Assembly: GCF_003858645.1 (NCBI RefSeq)
Contig: NZ_RQJP01000004.1
Coordinates: 124,001 to 188,000 of the forward strand
From: Larkinella knui
Lineage (GTDB): Bacteria; Bacteroidota; Bacteroidia; Cytophagales; Spirosomataceae
Reading direction: 5' to 3'
DNA: 64,000 bases
Part shown: one piece after another, positions 44,315 to 52,992 of the stretch
Layout of the letters: every line of letters starts with the position of its first letter
How positions within the stretch are numbered: the first letter of the stretch is position 1
Notes under the pieces: model-generated
The model's database searches: none
What the model was told of the DNA's origin: nothing
Seen by the model: only the letters and a program-made list of their open reading frames with translations
Made by a program: the position numbers and the translations under genes

Positions 44315-45385
44315 TTAAATCATTTTGTGGTGTTCAATGGATTGTGCGCCTTTGCGGGCCAGTGCCCGAACGCCCGCCAGTAAGCCCGCAAACCGGGGGT
44401 CCTGGGTGAGTCCTTTTTGATAGCGGCTGTAAATTTGCTGAATCACCACCGAATTCTTGAACAACCCAAATATATAATAGTACAAAATGGTTGACAAATC
44501 GCGGCCACTGCCTTCGGCATAGCGATCGGCAAATTCCTGACGGGTCAAGTTTCCCGGCAACCACGTCAGATTGAACGACTTCTCAAATGGGCCATCGTTC
44601 CGTTCAGCCCAATAGGAGAGGGCGGTGCCAACATCCATGAGCGGGTCGCCCACCGTACACATTTCCCAGTCCAGCACCGCCCGGATGTCGGTCAGGTCGT
44701 CGGGATTTAAAACGACGTTGTCGTATTTGTAGTCGTTATGGAGCAAAGTTGGTGGATTTTCGGGTGGTAAATGTGCCGTCAGCCAGCGGGCCAATTCGTC
44801 CATGTCGGGCAAATCGTCGGTTTGTGAAGCCAGGTAGCGACGGTGCCAGCCTTCGACCTGCCGGCGAATGTACCCCTCCGGTTTTCCCAACTGCACCAGA
44901 CCGGTATTCTGAATAGCGAGCGCGTGAAGTTGAACCAGGTTATCGACGAGCGATTCGGATGCGCGACGCATAATTTCTTCTGAAAGACTCATTTTCGGAG
45001 CGGTTTGCGCCCGCAGAATGATACCGGAAACGCGTTTCATGATGTAAAACGGGCATCCCAAAACCGATTCATCGTCACAAAATGCGACCGGTTCCGGAAT
45101 TTTCGGGTAGCCCGCCGATTGAAGCAGCGACAGAACGCGAAATTCGCGGCCCATATCGTGGCCGCCTTTGATAGTTGCGCCAAATGGCGGTCGGCGGAGC
45201 ACGTATTCCTGCGAGCCGGTTTTGAGTAGATACGTTAAATTGGAATACCCGCCGGGAAACTGGCCGCAAGCCGTAATCATCCCAAAACCGGGAACCGCAT
45301 CATTCAGGAACGCAGTCAACGTGGTCAGGTCGAGTTCTTCGCCGGGGCGGATGCTCGTGGCGGAATCGGGTGTCAGCTCAGCCAT
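44315..45385 (-). CDS. APH-fold phosphotransferase (ACAD10/11 kinase-domain-like)
   Basis: A 356-residue kinase with the aminoglycoside-phosphotransferase fold. Seen: an N-lobe (FPGGYSNLTYLLKT, EYVLRRPPFGATI), the catalytic loop LLHNDYKYDNVVLNPDD and the metal-binding LDWEMCTVGDPLMDVG, where Asp follows the typical pattern. This family includes the kinase half of mammalian ACAD10/ACAD11 and of bacterial levulinic-acid LvaA, which phosphorylate 4-hydroxyacyl-CoA. It overlaps the acyl-CoA dehydrogenase gene by 8 bases, supporting that link rather than antibiotic resistance. Confidence 0.88.
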   Translation of the reverse strand: MAELTPDSATSIRPGEELDLTTLTAFLNDAVPGFGMITACGQFPGGYSNLTYLLKTGSQEYVLRRPPFGATIKGGHDMGREFRVLSLLQSAGYPKIPEPVAFCDDESVLGCPFYIMKRVSGIILRAQTAPKMSLSEEIMRRASESLVDNLVQLHALAIQNTGLVQLGKPEGYIRRQVEGWHRRYLASQTDDLPDMDELARWLTAHLPPENPPTLLHNDYKYDNVVLNPDDLTDIRAVLDWEMCTVGDPLMDVGTALSYWAERNDGPFEKSFNLTWLPGNLTRQEFADRYAEGSGRDLSTILYYYIFGLFKNSVVIQQIYSRYQKGLTQDPRFAGLLAGVRALARKGAQSIEHHKMI

Positions 45386-46598
45386 TTTTCTTTTTTACAT
45401 CCAAACCGTAGTCTTTCAAAATGCTCCGCGCCAGAGCCGATTTATGGACTTCGTCGGCGCCGTCGTAAATCCGCGCACCGCGTTCGTGCCGGTAATACCA
45501 GGCCAGCAAAAGATCGTCGGTAATGCCCATCGCGCCGAACGTCTGAATGGCGCGGTCGACCACTTTCAGCATGATGTTGGCGACAAAAAACTTGATGGCC
45601 GAAATCTCGTTGCGTACGCTCGCGGCTCCAAAACGGTCGATGTTGTGGGCCGTACGCAAAACCATCAGCCGGGCGGCATCGATTTCGGCGCGGCTTTCGG
45701 CAATAAATCCCTGAATAAACTGCTTTTCACCCAGGCGAACACCCGGTTCAATTTCGCGCGTGGCAGCCCGTCGGCACATCAGATCGAAGCAGCGTTCGCT
45801 GATGCCGATCCAGCGCATGCAGTGGTGAATCCGGCCCGGCCCCAGCCGTTCCTGCGCCAGCACAAAACCCAGCCCTTCGCCCCCAATGCGGTTTTCGACC
45901 GGCACCCGAACGTTTTCGTAAACCACTTCCGAATGACTGCCCCAATGATCACCGGGATCGCCCATGATGGAAAGGTTGCGGACGAGCCGGAAACCGGGGG
46001 TGTCGGTCGGCACCAGGATCATGCTGGCCCGGCGGTGGGGGGCGGCACCGGGGTTGGTAACGGCCATGACGATGGCAAAAGCTGCCCCATCGGCAGAAGA
46101 CGTAAACCACTTGTGACCATTGATGACGTACTCGTCACCATCCAAGACAGCCGTCGTGCCCAATTGAGTGGGATTGGAACCGGCAAATTCCGGCTCGGTC
46201 ATCGAAAAGCAGGAACGAATGTGGCCCGCTTTGAGCGGTTCCAGAAACCGCTTTTTGAGTTCGTCCGGCGCGTGTTTGTGCATCAGCTCCATGTTGCCAA
46301 TGTCGGGTGCCTGACAATTAAAGGTATAATGCCCGAACGGACTGGTAGCCAGTACTTCACTGATTTGCCCGAACTCGCACAGGGTCAAGCCCAAACCGCC
46401 TTCGTCGGTCCCGTGTTGCAACCCCCATAAACCGGCTTTTTTGACCAGCTCGCGTTTTTGATCCAGAATCGCGGCCACGGTCGAAAAGGGCCCGGTCAGG
46501 TGTTCGGCGGTTTCGAGCGGGATGATTTCGGTTTCGATGAAGTCCCGGATGCGGGGCATCAGGTCGCGGATTCGGTCGGTGGCGAAGAGGTCTTCCAT
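45378..46598 (-). CDS. Acyl-CoA dehydrogenase, ACAD10/11-like
   Basis: A 406-residue FAD enzyme. Seen: TCQAPDIGNMELMHK-like region (NCQAPDIGNMELM), CFSMTEPEFAGSNPTQ, INGHKWFTSSADGAAFAIVM, QTFGAMGITDDLLLAWYYRHERGARIYDGADEVHKS. The DEVH near the C-terminus is the place where ACAD10/11-type enzymes keep their active-site region. It overlaps the kinase gene by 8 bases and follows the transporter gene by 4. With the kinase it mimics a fused ACAD11 enzyme. Confidence 0.9.
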   Translation of the reverse strand: MEDLFATDRIRDLMPRIRDFIETEIIPLETAEHLTGPFSTVAAILDQKRELVKKAGLWGLQHGTDEGGLGLTLCEFGQISEVLATSPFGHYTFNCQAPDIGNMELMHKHAPDELKKRFLEPLKAGHIRSCFSMTEPEFAGSNPTQLGTTAVLDGDEYVINGHKWFTSSADGAAFAIVMAVTNPGAAPHRRASMILVPTDTPGFRLVRNLSIMGDPGDHWGSHSEVVYENVRVPVENRIGGEGLGFVLAQERLGPGRIHHCMRWIGISERCFDLMCRRAATREIEPGVRLGEKQFIQGFIAESRAEIDAARLMVLRTAHNIDRFGAASVRNEISAIKFFVANIMLKVVDRAIQTFGAMGITDDLLLAWYYRHERGARIYDGADEVHKSALARSILKDYGLDVKKKNG

Positions 46599-46602
46599 GC
46601 GT

Positions 46603-47496
46603 TTAATTAAAAACTACTATCAATACGGCTCCCGTCACCATAATGACCGCTCCAATGAGCTTTTGAACGATATTTTTTTCTTTAAAGAACTGATAACCGA
46701 ACAGAACGTTCAACAGAGCCGAGGTTTGAAACAGGGCCAGCACATACCCCACCTGCATCCCACCGAAGGCGGTATTGGTTGAAAACTGCATCAGACCGGT
46801 TGCGACAAACAGGGCTGCGTACGTTCCTTTTTGAGCAGAAAAAACCGCCATCTGTTCCTTCCAGCGACTCCTTAGCGTCAGAACGACCCAGCCAAAGGAG
46901 AACAGAAAACCGAGCACGCACCAGAGCACAAAGGTGGTCATGGGCGTGGACAAGAGCATGGCCCGCTTGATAAAAACCGCTTCGACGGCCGAGCAAACCA
47001 GCGCGATGAGCCGAAACTGAATCTCCGGTTTTTTCAGAATATCGAGCGAAAAACCGCGTCCGGGCTGGCCCGAACCCAATACTACGTAACTGCCGGCCAC
47101 AATCAGCGCAACCCCGACAACGCCCATCCAACTGGGGATTTCGTCGAGCAAAAGGATTCCCAGGACCATGCTGACGACCGATTTGTAGGCATTGATCGGG
47201 CCGAGAACAGACAGTTCGCCGGTTCGTATGGCTTTGATTAGAAGTACATTACCCAATACGCCGATCAAATTGAAGACGAGCACATCCAACCAGAACGCAG
47301 GAGGCAGACGAAGTAAATCCAGCTGAGGCCAGAACGAGATTGTTAATATGCTCAAAAAGCCATAGGTTGCGGAGGAGACAAACAGGGGTTCGGCAGCGCG
47401 TTGGGTGAGTTGCTTCTGAAAAACATTCGACAACGGACTCGACACGATGCGAACAACAATGGCTGCGGTGGTTAAAGTGAGGACAACTACGAGCAT
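46603..47496 (-). CDS. EamA/DMT-family transporter
   Basis: A 297-residue membrane protein with ten predicted helices and two EamA repeats (first around residues 5-135, second 155-295, with VGYVLALFQTSALLNVLFGYQFFKEKN). It heads the acyl-CoA operon, so it may import or export the metabolite that the enzymes handle. Substrate unknown. Confidence 0.9.
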   Translation of the reverse strand: MLVVVLTLTTAAIVVRIVSSPLSNVFQKQLTQRAAEPLFVSSATYGFLSILTISFWPQLDLLRLPPAFWLDVLVFNLIGVLGNVLLIKAIRTGELSVLGPINAYKSVVSMVLGILLLDEIPSWMGVVGVALIVAGSYVVLGSGQPGRGFSLDILKKPEIQFRLIALVCSAVEAVFIKRAMLLSTPMTTFVLWCVLGFLFSFGWVVLTLRSRWKEQMAVFSAQKGTYAALFVATGLMQFSTNTAFGGMQVGYVLALFQTSALLNVLFGYQFFKEKNIVQKLIGAVIMVTGAVLIVVFN

Positions 47497-47615
47497 ACGG
47501 AAATGGATGCACCAGCAAGCCCGTCGGTGCCGTTAAGAATACGAAAGTTTACTGAAAATTTAGTCAGAAACTCCTTTTTTAGTTCATAACCTTGTCCAGC
47601 CAACTGGTCTTTGAT

Positions 47616-48548
47616 ATGCGTTTTCGACTGTTTATGCTTTTTATGGTGCTGGTCTCCCCGCTTTGGGCGCAGAAAAAAATCGTGATTACTGTCGATGATC
47701 TGCCGGGCGTTACCAGTTATTACCGGACACCCGATGGTCGGCTGATCATGAATCAAAAGCTGGTCCGGCATTTTCAGAATTACCGCGTTCCGGCCATCGG
47801 TTTTGTGATTTCGCAGTGGTTGTACCGGGATGGCGCTCCTGATCCGAACCAGGTCAATGTACTGAAGTTGTGGCTCGATGCCGGGCTCGAACTCGGAAAT
47901 CACACCTTTTTACACAAAGACTTTACCGTTATTTCGACTCAGGAGTATGTTGATGATGTGCTTGGCGGAGAGAAAACTACCAAACAACTGGTGGAACAGC
48001 GGGGCAAACCGTTCCGGTTTTTCCGGCATCCGTACCTTCGCAAAGGCGAAACACCCGCCAAAAAAGACTCGCTTGAGCGGTTTCTGGTGCAGCATAATTA
48101 CCGCGAAGCGCCCGTAACGGTCGATAACTACGATTTTCAGTTTTCCCACGCCTATGACAACGCGCTCCTGAAAGGCGATACCGCATCGGCGGCCGAAGTT
48201 GGCCGGCAGTATCTGGACTACATGACGGCCTACGTTCGCTATTATGAAGCGCAGTCGGATTCGCTCTTTGGTCGACAAATTCCGCAGACGTTGTTGACGC
48301 ACGCCAATACGATCAATGCGGTTTATATGGGCGATTTGCTGAAACGGCTGAGCCAGAGCGGTTACACGTTTATCCCGCTGGACGAAGCCCTGAAAGACGA
48401 CGCCTACCGTTCGAAAGATGGGTACATTGGCAAAGGCGGTATTTCGTGGCTGCACCGCTGGGCGCTCACGCAGGGCAAGCGAGGGGCTTTTTTTAAGGGC
48501 GAACCGGAGGTTCCGGCGATGGTGATCAAATGGGCCGAAAATCCGTAG
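47616..48548 (+). CDS. Secreted polysaccharide deacetylase family protein
   Basis: A 310-residue exported NodB-domain esterase. Seen: signal peptide ending LWAQ, motif 1 Asp27-Asp28 in ITVDDLPG, motif 2 GNHTFLH with two metal His, motif 3 FRHPYLRKG, and later LLTHANTINAVYMGDLL. It could remove acetyl groups from a polysaccharide or peptidoglycan. ATG 47616 is used; an upstream in-frame TTG would add eight residues before the signal. Confidence 0.88.
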   Translation: MRFRLFMLFMVLVSPLWAQKKIVITVDDLPGVTSYYRTPDGRLIMNQKLVRHFQNYRVPAIGFVISQWLYRDGAPDPNQVNVLKLWLDAGLELGNHTFLHKDFTVISTQEYVDDVLGGEKTTKQLVEQRGKPFRFFRHPYLRKGETPAKKDSLERFLVQHNYREAPVTVDNYDFQFSHAYDNALLKGDTASAAEVGRQYLDYMTAYVRYYEAQSDSLFGRQIPQTLLTHANTINAVYMGDLLKRLSQSGYTFIPLDEALKDDAYRSKDGYIGKGGISWLHRWALTQGKRGAFFKGEPEVPAMVIKWAENP

Positions 48549-48557
48549 ACGCGATTC

Positions 48558-48585
48558 GTAGAGACGCGATTAATCGCGTCTCTAC
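48558..48585. repeat. 28-base perfect palindromic repeat
   Basis: GTAGAGACGCGATT followed directly by AATCGCGTCTCTAC, with a partial copy GTAGACGCGATT just before (48545-48556). This type of short dispersed palindrome is known from several bacterial genomes, including cyanobacteria. It lies between two convergent genes. Confidence 0.75.
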
Positions 48586-48596
48586 CCATCCATCCA

Positions 48597-49358
48597 TCAA
48601 CCCGCCGTTAGACCCCCATCCATTTGAATGGCCTGACCCGTACAAAACGCGTTTTCATCCGAACAAAGCCACAGGATAGCCTGTGCAATTTCTTCCGGCT
48701 GGCCAAAACGCCCGATGGGAATCACCCGGCGCATCCGCTGTTCCATCTCGGGCGAGCTGTTGATGAGTTCATCGACCATCGCCGAATGCGTGTAAACCGG
48801 GCAAACGGCATTGACGCGGATGTTCTGGCGGACGTATTCCAGCGCTGCGGTTTTGGTCAGGCCCAGAACCGCGTGTTTAGCCGCGCTGTAGGGACCGCCT
48901 TTGATCATGCCCCGAACGCCCGCAATGGACGAAAGATTGACGATTTTTCCGCCACCCTGCGCCAGCATTTGCCGGATTTCGGCCTGCATGCAATAAAAAA
49001 CGCCACTCAGATTGATGGCCAGCATCCGGTTCCAGTCGTCCAGCGTCTGGTCGGCCAGCCGGGCGTAGGCACCCCCAATACCGGCGTTGTTGATGCCAAT
49101 GTCCAGTCGGCCGAAGTGCTCGACGGTTTGCCGAACGGCCGCATCAACGTCTTCCGGACTAGCCACATTGCAGGCTATAAACCGGGCTTCGGGGCCTTGC
49201 AGCCGGTTAATTTCCCGAACGGTTTGCGTTCCGTTGGTTTCGTCGATGTCGGCTACAACAACCTGCGCTCCGGCCTGGGCGAAGGCCAGCGCCGTTGCCC
49301 GTCCGATGCCGGAACCGGCTCCGGTGATAAAGGCAACCTGATTTGAAAAGTCGGGCAT
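48597..49358 (-). CDS. Short-chain dehydrogenase/reductase
   Basis: A 253-residue classical SDR. Seen: TGAGSGIGRATALAFAQAG (NAD(P) binding), VVADIDETNG, INNAGIGGAYAR, and the catalytic Ser...Tyr-x-x-x-Lys (LSSIAGVRG, PYSAAKHAVLG), ending in QAIQMDGGLTAG. The Asp in VVADID after strand 2 favours NAD over NADP. Monocistronic. Substrate unknown. Confidence 0.93.
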   Translation of the reverse strand: MPDFSNQVAFITGAGSGIGRATALAFAQAGAQVVVADIDETNGTQTVREINRLQGPEARFIACNVASPEDVDAAVRQTVEHFGRLDIGINNAGIGGAYARLADQTLDDWNRMLAINLSGVFYCMQAEIRQMLAQGGGKIVNLSSIAGVRGMIKGGPYSAAKHAVLGLTKTAALEYVRQNIRVNAVCPVYTHSAMVDELINSSPEMEQRMRRVIPIGRFGQPEEIAQAILWLCSDENAFCTGQAIQMDGGLTAG

Positions 49359-49518
49359 AAAAAGGATGGACAGGGGTGATCAATCAAGCCGCAATTTTAC
49401 TACGGTGGTGAAAACGCCACAATTCAATGCGTATAAGTTCCGATTCACCGGAACATACTGACTTTGCGGGCGAAACGGGGTTGGTTTGCTGGCGGCTTTC
49501 CACCAACTTTGGGTCATT

Positions 49519-50457
49519 ATGCGTAACTTGATCCGATACCTCCGCGAACACCTGAAAGCCGACTTTCGGGCCGACTTGTATGCCGCTGCCGCTCTGTTTC
49601 TGGCGGTTTGCATCAGCATCAATTATTACCTGGATTTTGAAGACAGTTACATCGATGCCTACCGGGGCGAAAACATCCGAATTCTTTTCTATTTCCTGCT
49701 GTATGCCTTTGCATATTACGCCGGCGTTTTTTTGTGGACGCGGTTCCACCGGCGACCGGATATCTGGCGACGGCGGGATTTCTGGATTTACAGCCTGTCG
49801 GGTCTGGCCATTTACAGCTGGTATGCCGGTTTTTACGGTTTCAATGAATGGAGCCATTCCGTATTCGGTGGTGAGATTTACCAGTTTGCTTTTTATTGCC
49901 TGCGCAACCTGCAATCGCTGCTAACGGTTATTCTGCCGCTGGTTGTATTTTACAATTTCATTGAGAAGGACTCGAACGGTTTTTACGGCATGCGTCCGAA
50001 GTGGAAAGGACTGCAAATTTATTTTATTCTGCTGCTGTGCATGGTGCCACTGATCACCTACGCATCGTTCCAGCCCTCGTTTCTGAATTCCTACCCGACC
50101 TACCGCGACACCAACGCCAACGAGTTTTTTAACGTACCGGAATGGGTGACGGCGTTGGTGTATGAACTGGCGTACGGCTGGGATTTTGTGCCGACGGAGT
50201 TGATGTTCCGCGGTTTTCTGGTGATCGGCATGGCGCGGATTCTGGGCCGGGGGGCGGTTTTTCCGATGGTAATCACCTACGCTTTCATTCACTTCGGAAA
50301 ACCGCCCGGCGAAACCATCAGCTCCATTTTTGGCGGCTACATTCTGGGCGTCATTGCGCTCCAGACCCGCAGCATCTGGGGCGGTATTATCATTCACCTG
50401 GGCGTGGCGTGGTTGATGGAACTGACGGCTTTCTTGCAGTTGGGGTTGGGAAACTAA
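49519..50457 (+). CDS. CPBP-family intramembrane protease-like protein
   Basis: A 312-residue protein with about eight membrane helices. Seen: the Abi/CAAX motif region as FVPTELMFRGFLV, where the first Glu of EExxxR is Thr, the FxxxH motif in ITYAFIHFGKPPGE and a third His in GGIIIHLGVAW. The loss of one catalytic Glu leaves activity uncertain. It may act on a small peptide or simply be a membrane adaptor. ATG 49519 is used because the preceding in-frame residues do not look like a membrane-protein start. Confidence 0.8.
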   Translation: MRNLIRYLREHLKADFRADLYAAAALFLAVCISINYYLDFEDSYIDAYRGENIRILFYFLLYAFAYYAGVFLWTRFHRRPDIWRRRDFWIYSLSGLAIYSWYAGFYGFNEWSHSVFGGEIYQFAFYCLRNLQSLLTVILPLVVFYNFIEKDSNGFYGMRPKWKGLQIYFILLLCMVPLITYASFQPSFLNSYPTYRDTNANEFFNVPEWVTALVYELAYGWDFVPTELMFRGFLVIGMARILGRGAVFPMVITYAFIHFGKPPGETISSIFGGYILGVIALQTRSIWGGIIIHLGVAWLMELTAFLQLGLGN

Positions 50458-50485
50458 TCCCGGTTTTCGTACGAAATTGCTATCC

Positions 50486-51067
50486 ATGAAAAACCTTGTT
50501 CTGTTCCTGTCTCTGCTCACGTCTCCGCTCTACGCCCAATCAGAGAAGGCTGGCTTGGGGCCGTTTCGGATTGGCATCACAACGCCGGATTCGCTGCGCC
50601 GAGTTGATTTCAAGGAGCAGGAGCTGGTCGTCGTCAAAGGAACGCTGGCCTTGCCCTGCGCGAATATTCGCGTTTTTAAGGCCGATACCATTGAGGTGCA
50701 GGGGATTAGGATTGCTCCGTTATTCCTCGTCTTTCATGAAAACCGGTTATTTCGGCTGACCTGTGACTACGGTGAGCCGTTGCAAAAGGCTTTTGTGGCG
50801 CAACACGGTCAAGGTCGTGCCAAGCCCGCCAGCAGCCTGGCCCTGTGCGATCGGGATCGTGCGAAACGCCTGGTCCTGGAGAGCGAAAGCTGGCCACTGG
50901 GCGATTGCGTGGCGGTGGTGATTCGCGCCGTTGGTTACAATGCCCGGTGTCAGCCCGAGCAACGTTCCCGACTGACTATTGCCCGTCCGTCGGTGGTCGC
51001 GATCACGTCGGAGTGCGATTTGGACCATATTGAGCCTTATCTTGAGAAAATTTGGCTGCCGCGTTGA
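50486..51067 (+). CDS. Secreted hypothetical protein
   Basis: A 193-residue exported protein with signal peptide MKNLVLFLSLLTSPLYAQ and a mature domain of alternating strands (GPFRIGITTPDSL, QELVVVKGTLALPCANIRVF, FLVFHENRLFRLTCDYG). Four Cys may form disulphides. Family not recognised. It is 28 bases after the CPBP-like gene. Confidence 0.65.
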   Translation: MKNLVLFLSLLTSPLYAQSEKAGLGPFRIGITTPDSLRRVDFKEQELVVVKGTLALPCANIRVFKADTIEVQGIRIAPLFLVFHENRLFRLTCDYGEPLQKAFVAQHGQGRAKPASSLALCDRDRAKRLVLESESWPLGDCVAVVIRAVGYNARCQPEQRSRLTIARPSVVAITSECDLDHIEPYLEKIWLPR

Positions 51068-51068
51068 G

Positions 51069-51200
51069 GTGTTTAAACGTAAGGTGGTTGCCAGTCTTCT
51101 GATGAAACGGAATTACAGTCTCGAACAGATCGCAGATAGCGCGGGCGTGTCGGTCGAGTTTGTAAAAAGTGTTAAGCAGAAGCTTTCTGCCGACAAATAG
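51069..51200 (+). pseudogene. Helix-turn-helix remnant, C-terminal piece of a larger protein
   Basis: A 43-codon ORF (GTG 51069, or ATG 51102) reading MFKRKVVASLLMKRNYSLEQ, then IADSAGVSVEFVKSVKQKL. This is the C-terminal helical end found in Rpn-type recombination-promoting nuclease/transposase proteins and similar Bacteroidota proteins. The rest of such a protein is absent, so this is probably a remnant. Confidence 0.42.
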
Positions 51201-51254
51201 GTCTTTCTATCAGTCCGCACGGGATGTATCCTGCGACAGGTAGCGAATTTTCAC

Positions 51255-52832
51255 CTACTTTCCTTCCCCCGACAACGGCACCAGTTTGGCCCCCAGATCC
51301 GGCGTTTTCATCCCGGCATCGAGCGGGAACATGGGGCGCTTGATGCGCTTGTAAGGGAGCCGGAACAGATCCTGATCCACACCCCCCGGCGTCAAGGCCA
51401 TGATCCAGTCGGCCTGCATGGCGTATAGCTCCGGCTCGAGATAGCCGATTTTGACGACCACAATATCCGCTTTCCGGGGCGCAAGGCCCAGGCGGGTGAA
51501 GTCGATTTCCTTGTGGTACGGTTTGCGTTTCTGGGTAACGATCACGTGGACGCTGCCTACTTTAACGACGACTTCCACCTCGGCATCCTTGTCGCCCTTG
51601 ACGATCGATTCCACCGTGCCTTTGAGCATCACCGGCGGAGCAAACCGGTTGTCGACCCGCGCGCCCGCCGGGCCTTCCACCCGTCCGCCAACGCCGGCGG
51701 ACAGGGCTTTTTTCACCAGTTCTGGATCGGGAATGGACGCGTAGATCAACGAAGGGCCCTCCGCCTGTTGAAACTCCGGCCGTGCCAGAATCTGCGTGAG
51801 GGTCCAGGTAACATCACCCGCGCCACCTGCCGTCGGGTTGTCGCCCGTATCGCTGATGAAAAAAGGATGCTTCTGGCTGACTAACGCTTTGGCCAGAACG
51901 TCTTCCAGCTTGCCCGTTGGGGCCACAAAATCGAATTGGTTCCGGACCTGCCAGAACGCCTGAGCCAGTTTCTCGGCCGATTGGGTCACTTTTGCCTTGT
52001 CATCGCCCACTACCATCACCACCGCGTGGTTGCGGGGCTCATCGGCCCAGGCGTAACCGATCCAGATACCGGCGTCGACAATGCCCGTCTGTTGGTCGGC
52101 CATCGGGGCCACCTGTTGATAAAGACTCTTGCCGGGTTCGATGCGGGTGCTGGTTTTTTCGCCCGGCAGCAGAATCGGAATCGGGATCCAGGCTTTGTAA
52201 GCCGGTTTTCCCTTGCCGCTTTTGATCCGTTCCAGCAGGTTGACCACGGCTCGCTCCTTGGTTTGCATGGCATCTTCGTGGGGAGCCAGGCGGTAGCAGG
52301 TCATCAGATCCGTGTTCTGGGCCAGCCGCCACGACACGTTGCCGTGCAAGTCCATCGACGTAGAAATGAGGGTTTTATAACCAATTACTTTCCGGATCCG
52401 GGTAATGAAATCACCTTCGGGGTCGTCCAGGCCCTTAACACTCATGGCACCGTGAATATCGAAATACAACCCGTCGTAAGGGCCGTATTTTTTGAGCGAA
52501 TCCAGCGTTTTGTTGACCAGCGATTCGTAGGCTTCCCGCGTCACCGCGCCACCGGGCAATGATTTACCCACGATTGCGGGGAGCCAGAGGGCCTGTTTGC
52601 GCAGGGGCGAAATGGCCATCATGAAAGGATAGGCATTGAAGACTTCCGGACCGTAGCGGGCATGAAACGCTTCTTCGTGGGTAACGGCGGGCGAAAATGT
52701 ACTGGATTCGATGCCTAATCCGGCGATGGCGATTCGGGGTAGCGATGTGGCTCCCGCCTTGTTGGTCGATTGGGCCAATCCCGAACCGAGGATAGAAAAC
52801 CAGGCCGTAAGCCCTAAAAGAATCTGTTTCAT
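51255..52832 (-). CDS. Secreted M81-family metallopeptidase (MlrC-like)
   Basis: A 525-residue exported protein of the MlrC family, known from microcystin degradation. Seen: signal peptide ending GLAQ, MlrC N-terminal domain with FDIHGAM and STSMDLHGN (metal His and Asp), LAPHEDAMQT, DTGDNPTAGGAGDVTW and the C-terminal MlrC domain (VVVKIGYLEPELYAM, ALTPGGVDQDLFRLPY). It likely cuts linear peptides or peptide-like amides in the periplasm; microcystin itself is not implied. Confidence 0.9.
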   Translation of the reverse strand: MKQILLGLTAWFSILGSGLAQSTNKAGATSLPRIAIAGLGIESSTFSPAVTHEEAFHARYGPEVFNAYPFMMAISPLRKQALWLPAIVGKSLPGGAVTREAYESLVNKTLDSLKKYGPYDGLYFDIHGAMSVKGLDDPEGDFITRIRKVIGYKTLISTSMDLHGNVSWRLAQNTDLMTCYRLAPHEDAMQTKERAVVNLLERIKSGKGKPAYKAWIPIPILLPGEKTSTRIEPGKSLYQQVAPMADQQTGIVDAGIWIGYAWADEPRNHAVVMVVGDDKAKVTQSAEKLAQAFWQVRNQFDFVAPTGKLEDVLAKALVSQKHPFFISDTGDNPTAGGAGDVTWTLTQILARPEFQQAEGPSLIYASIPDPELVKKALSAGVGGRVEGPAGARVDNRFAPPVMLKGTVESIVKGDKDAEVEVVVKVGSVHVIVTQKRKPYHKEIDFTRLGLAPRKADIVVVKIGYLEPELYAMQADWIMALTPGGVDQDLFRLPYKRIKRPMFPLDAGMKTPDLGAKLVPLSGEGK

Positions 52833-52992
52833 ACCCCCAAGTTAGCGTATTCAGAAAACCGGGCAAGTATTTTTGGATTTTCCAGACGGATAGAGGCCAT
52901 AAAGTAAAGGCGCTGTTGAAAACCTGCCCGTAACCCGTTCGTCCTAATTGGTTTTACCTGGTATTTTTATAGTACTTCTCACCCGCAGAATA

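Noticed and set aside
44315-45385. The APH-fold protein as an antibiotic-resistance gene
   Set aside because: It overlaps an acyl-CoA dehydrogenase gene and matches the ACAD10/11 kinase group rather than aminoglycoside kinases.
45168-46430. A 420-codon plus-strand ORF over the acyl-CoA dehydrogenase/kinase genes
   Set aside because: It spans two well-supported genes on the other strand and has no recognisable domain.
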